Source: Pseudomonas sp.
GTDB lineage: Bacteria > Pseudomonadota > Gammaproteobacteria > Pseudomonadales > Pseudomonadaceae
Assembly (NCBI RefSeq): GCF_030698175.1
Contig: NZ_JAUYNT010000018.1
Location: 124,001 to 188,000, forward strand
DNA: 64,000 bases
Direction: 5' to 3'
Of the stretch, positions 60,562 to 64,000 are shown piece after piece; the stretch's first letter is position 1, and every line of letters begins with the position of its first letter. The notes under the pieces are model-generated. The model was given only the letters and a program-made list of their open reading frames with translations. It did no database searches and was not told the DNA's origin. The translations under genes and the position numbers were made by a program.

Positions 60562-61863
60562 ATGGAACCCTCTCAATTGATGCCGAAAGAACCGCTGATC
60601 GCCCTCTTCCCGGAAGCAAGTTTTGGCGCCGCCCTTAACTGCATCGGCATTGCCCAAGCACTGCAAGCGCTGGGGGCGAAACCGGTTTTTATCTGTCACG
60701 CGCACTTTCAGGGGATTTTTGCCGAGTACGGCTTTGCCGAATTCCCGATCCCCACACAGACCAAACTGTCCGCCGCCGAGCAGCAGCACTACTGGGAAAA
60801 CTTCATCGAGAAGAACATCCCGTATTTCGACCAGACTCCGTTGGAGCAGCTCAACAGCTATGTGGCGCCGGCTTGGGAGGCGATCATCGATACCGCCATC
60901 GAAGCGGAAAAACCCCTGCAGCAGTTGCTCGCACGACTGCGCCCGGACGTTATCGTGCTGGACAACGTGGTGATGTTTCCGGCGATTGCCAGCGCTGGCT
61001 GCCCCTGGGTGCGGATGGTCTCCTGCGCCGAAACCGAACTGCCGGACCCAGCCGTACCGCCGTATCTGTCCGCCTGCTCGAGCGCCGACCCGGCGGCCTG
61101 GCAGACCTTTACGGCACGCTACAACCTGGCGGTGGCGCCGGCCCATAAGCGCTTCGCACGCTTCCTGGAAAGCTGTCAGCAGCCACCCTGCCCACCCGGA
61201 CAGTTTCTCAATGATTCGCCCTACCTAAATTTACTGCTCGCCCCGGCGCCAGTGCGCTACGCACGCCAGCAACCACTGCCTGCCGAGCGCTATCTGTACC
61301 TAGAGGGCTGCGTGCGCCAGGAAGCGCCCTACATAGTCCCGCAGTTTCCCAGCCAGAATGCCGCGCCGCTGATTTACCTGAGTTTTGGCAGCCTGGGCGC
61401 GGCCGACGTCGAGATGATGCAGCGGCTGATCAATACCGCCGCCACCCTGCCTTACCGTTTTTTGATCAATGTCGGCGCCTACCGCGAGCACTATGCGACG
61501 GTACCCGACAACGTCTATCTGGACAGCTGGTTCCCGCAGCCGGCCGTGCTGCGTGAATGCCAGCTGTTTATTCACCACGGCGGCAACAACAGCTTCTGTG
61601 AAGCGCTGTATTTTGGCCTGCCATCGGTGATTATTCCTTACTGCTGGGACGGTCACGACAATGCCCGGCGCGCCGAAGAAGTCGCGGTTGGCCGCTACCT
61701 GCCACGCTTCGCCGACCCGCTCGGCGCCCTGCCGGCGGCACTGGCAGAACTGCTCGCCGACCAGCCAATGCACCAGCGACTGCACGACTTCAGCGCCACC
61801 ATGCAGTCGTCCCGCGGAACCGAGACGGCCGCTCGCGCCATTCTCGACTTACTCAAGGCCTGA
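60562..61863 (+). CDS. GT-B fold glycosyltransferase (MGT/UGT-like), copy 2
   Basis: 433 aa. PLIYLSFGSLGAADVEMMQRL ... CQLFIHHGGNNSFCEALYFGLPSVIIPYCWDGHDNARRAEE. Paralog of 53946-55229. Confidence 0.85.
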   Translation: MEPSQLMPKEPLIALFPEASFGAALNCIGIAQALQALGAKPVFICHAHFQGIFAEYGFAEFPIPTQTKLSAAEQQHYWENFIEKNIPYFDQTPLEQLNSYVAPAWEAIIDTAIEAEKPLQQLLARLRPDVIVLDNVVMFPAIASAGCPWVRMVSCAETELPDPAVPPYLSACSSADPAAWQTFTARYNLAVAPAHKRFARFLESCQQPPCPPGQFLNDSPYLNLLLAPAPVRYARQQPLPAERYLYLEGCVRQEAPYIVPQFPSQNAAPLIYLSFGSLGAADVEMMQRLINTAATLPYRFLINVGAYREHYATVPDNVYLDSWFPQPAVLRECQLFIHHGGNNSFCEALYFGLPSVIIPYCWDGHDNARRAEEVAVGRYLPRFADPLGALPAALAELLADQPMHQRLHDFSATMQSSRGTETAARAILDLLKA

Positions 61864-61914
61864 CGCCCGAACGCAGGCAGCATCAAGGCCCGATGCGCAG
61901 ACATCCGCAGCGCA

Positions 61915-62097
61915 TCAGTCGTCTTCGCGGCGCACCTGCAAAGACCAGCTCTCGCCGTCGGTCTGCAGGGCAAACTCAATAGGCCGACAACAGACCGGAC
62001 AGTCCTCGATGTACTGCTGATCGCCGCCGGACAAATCCAGCAACGCCTGCGCCACTTCGCCGCAGTAAGGGCACTGATAATCTTGGCTTTCGAGCAT
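61915..62097 (-). CDS. CPXCG motif-containing cysteine-rich protein
   Basis: MLESQDYQCPYCGEVAQALLDLSGGDQQYIEDCPVCCRPIEF. GGAG Shine-Dalgarno upstream. Confidence 0.88.
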   Translation of the reverse strand: MLESQDYQCPYCGEVAQALLDLSGGDQQYIEDCPVCCRPIEFALQTDGESWSLQVRREDD

Positions 62098-62165
62098 CGC
62101 AGTCTCCATGTGACTTGCAGGTATAATCGCCGGTCTATGTGCAGCCGTTCCACCACCAAGAGAAC

Positions 62166-63332
62166 ATGATGGGCGAATTTGATGCCATCCGACCTTACAA
62201 CGATGCCGAAGTCCCGGCCGTGCTGGCGCGCCTGCTAGACGATCAGGCACTTCTTCATATCCTCACCCACTTTAGCTTCCCACGCCTGGCCAAGCCTTGC
62301 GGCTGGCTGCTCAGACCCCTTATCAGCTATGGCCTGCGCCGCAAGTGCCAGGGCATTAGCACTGTGGCGCAGTTTCAGGATCGCATCGCCCCCTATGTTG
62401 ACCGCACCATCGAGCGCGCCACCGACGGCGTGACCTACAGCGGTGTGGAGCACCTGCAAAAAGGCAGCGCTTATCTGCTGCTGGCCAACCATCGCGACAT
62501 CGTCATGGACCCGGCTTTCGTCAACTACGCGGTCTATCACGCAGGCCTGCCGACGCCGCGCATCGCGATTGGCGACAACCTGCTGCAAAAGCCCTACGTC
62601 AGCGACCTGATGCGCCTGAACAAGAGCTTTATCGTGCACCGCTCGATCACTGGCCGGCGCGAGAAGATGGAGGCCTTCCGGCTCTTGTCAGCCTATATCA
62701 ACCATTCGATCCGCACCGATTGCCGCTCGATCTGGATCGCCCAAGCGGAAGGCCGGGCCAAAGACGGCAACGACCGCACGGACTCGGCGATCCTCAAGAT
62801 GTTTCATATGAGCCGCAAGGATCAGCCGTTCGCCGAGGTGATTGGCGGGCTGAACCTGACGCCCGTATCGATCAGCTACGAGTACGATCCCTGCGATCAA
62901 GCCAAGGCCCGCGAGTTGTTTATTCGCGCCAGCACCGGCAGCTACTTCAAAGCCCCAGGCGAGGACGACAGCAGCATTGCCCTAGGCATCACCGGCTATA
63001 AAGGCCGGGTGCACATCAACTTTGCCGCACCGATCAACGCCGAATTTGCCGACACCAAACTGCTGGCCGCCGAGATGGATCGGCAGATTATCGCCGGCTA
63101 CCGGCTGTTTCCGGCGCACTACCTGGCCTACGCCCTGTGGACCGGGCAAGACCCGGCGCTGCAGGTACCGAGCGCCGCGCAGCTGTTCCCGGCCGATGAA
63201 CTGACCAAGGCGCAAGCCCAGTGGGACAAACGCCTCGCCGGCTGCCCGCGCGAGCAGCAGCCTTACCTGATAGAGCAGTACGCCAACCCGGTGCGCAATC
63301 AATACCGGATCAAAGCCGGCTTGCCGCTGTAA
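62166..63332 (+). CDS. 1-acyl-sn-glycerol-3-phosphate acyltransferase-like (PlsC domain) protein
   Basis: LLANHRDIVMDPAFVNY (H-x4-D), IWIAQAEGRAKDGNDRTD. Confidence 0.85.
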   Translation: MMGEFDAIRPYNDAEVPAVLARLLDDQALLHILTHFSFPRLAKPCGWLLRPLISYGLRRKCQGISTVAQFQDRIAPYVDRTIERATDGVTYSGVEHLQKGSAYLLLANHRDIVMDPAFVNYAVYHAGLPTPRIAIGDNLLQKPYVSDLMRLNKSFIVHRSITGRREKMEAFRLLSAYINHSIRTDCRSIWIAQAEGRAKDGNDRTDSAILKMFHMSRKDQPFAEVIGGLNLTPVSISYEYDPCDQAKARELFIRASTGSYFKAPGEDDSSIALGITGYKGRVHINFAAPINAEFADTKLLAAEMDRQIIAGYRLFPAHYLAYALWTGQDPALQVPSAAQLFPADELTKAQAQWDKRLAGCPREQQPYLIEQYANPVRNQYRIKAGLPL

Positions 63333-63341
63333 AGCCGCCGG

Positions 63342-63378
63342 TAAAAAAATGGCGACCTATGGGTCGCCATTTTTTTTG
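63342..63378 (+). terminator. Rho-independent terminator
   Basis: aaaaaaatggcgacctatgggtcgccatttttttt hairpin, probably bidirectional. Confidence 0.85.
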
Positions 63379-63401
63379 CGCTTAGGTTGAACTGAGCACT
63401 A

Positions 63402-63680
63402 TCACCACTGGCTACTGCCCCAAGACAGCAACAAGGCAATCGCCATGCAGGCAAACCCAAACTGGTAGAAAAACCTATTGAGCCGCTGGGTCGGCTCATC
63501 CGTCGGCGCGGCCATGGCGTTGCCGTCGCCACTCATGGCCAATGAGCCACCGACCGCCTGTTCACGCTGACGGGTCGCCAGCAACAACCAGGCGCCAGCG
63601 CAGGCCAAAAACAACGCCAGCAGGTTTAAGCAGCGGGCGGGTTGAGCGTTAAACAACGCGTATAGCGCTTGCAGCGACAT
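63402..63680 (-). CDS. Small hypothetical membrane protein
   Basis: 92 aa with two hydrophobic segments (LNLLALFLACAGAWLLLA; FFYQFGFACMAIALLLSW). Confidence 0.65.
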   Translation of the reverse strand: MSLQALYALFNAQPARCLNLLALFLACAGAWLLLATRQREQAVGGSLAMSGDGNAMAAPTDEPTQRLNRFFYQFGFACMAIALLLSWGSSQW

Positions 63681-63941
63681 CGATTGCCTCCACGTCAGAA
63701 ACAGCAAAGCCTGACCAAAAATAGCCGCTGCAGGACAGAAACCTGAGCGGGAAAAAGCGGCCGCGAAGTCTACCTAAGAGATAACCAGGCGCGCCTGATT
63801 TCCGACGAAACGCAGCGTTTTCATCTTTTTGTCGCAGCACGGTAAAACTTTTGTCCTAGAGTTAACTGCCTGCCTTGGGCGTCTAAGCATGCCGCTCAAC
63901 GGCTTCAAGATCAGTAGTAAAATTCCACGGAGGATCCACTC

Positions 63942-64000
63942 ATGCTGCATGCGCTACCGCAAGATCGCGACTACCTGATTGACTCACTCGACGAGATCGA
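63942..64000 (+). CDS. Partial CDS running off the window end (MLHALPQDRDYLIDSLDEI...)
   Basis: ATG preceded by GGAGGATCC SD-like sequence, open to the window end. Confidence 0.5.
   Translation, partial: MLHALPQDRDYLIDSLDEI

Overview
The window is a GC-rich, Pseudomonas-like chromosomal segment with about 45 supportable protein-coding genes. I saw no rRNA, tRNA, CRISPR array, transposase or integrase. Left to right: (1) a two-gene cassette of an Mrr-like nuclease/SF2 helicase and a large sigma-region-4/HTH protein carrying an in-frame C10 tract (defence-like candidate); (2) a complete kdpFABC-kdpDE potassium uptake locus on the minus strand, with palindromic repeats in several gene gaps; (3) an AT-richer block of four small minus-strand genes (GFA, VOC, GNAT, membrane protein). 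The stops of three of them lie inside attC-like motifs, which looks like a small integrase-less gene-cassette array (CALIN); (4) a MarR/EamA-nitroreductase fusion locus, then AraC, flavin monooxygenase, GMC oxidoreductase and SDR genes, and katG; (5) thpR, a UvrD-like helicase, a periplasmic binding protein, an 8-oxoguanine deaminase-like amidohydrolase, moaA, a TetR regulator, and the glyoxylate-to-pyruvate pathway gcl-hyi-glxR-ttuD-pyk with a urea transporter; (6) a DUF4197 protein, an M48 protease, an IS5-like MITE, a chemotaxis receptor and an SRAP peptidase; (7) a cluster at about 49.3-61.9 kb with two paralogous glycosyltransferases, two paralogous cupins, an APH-like phosphotransferase, an aldehyde dehydrogenase, a PotABCD-like importer, and LuxR and GntR regulators, which I cannot match to a described pathway; (8) a CPXCG protein, a PlsC-like acyltransferase and a small membrane protein. 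At least four interspersed palindromic repeat families (REP/REPIN-like and longer hairpins) decorate intergenic gaps. Product calls come from reading the translations. No database search was run.
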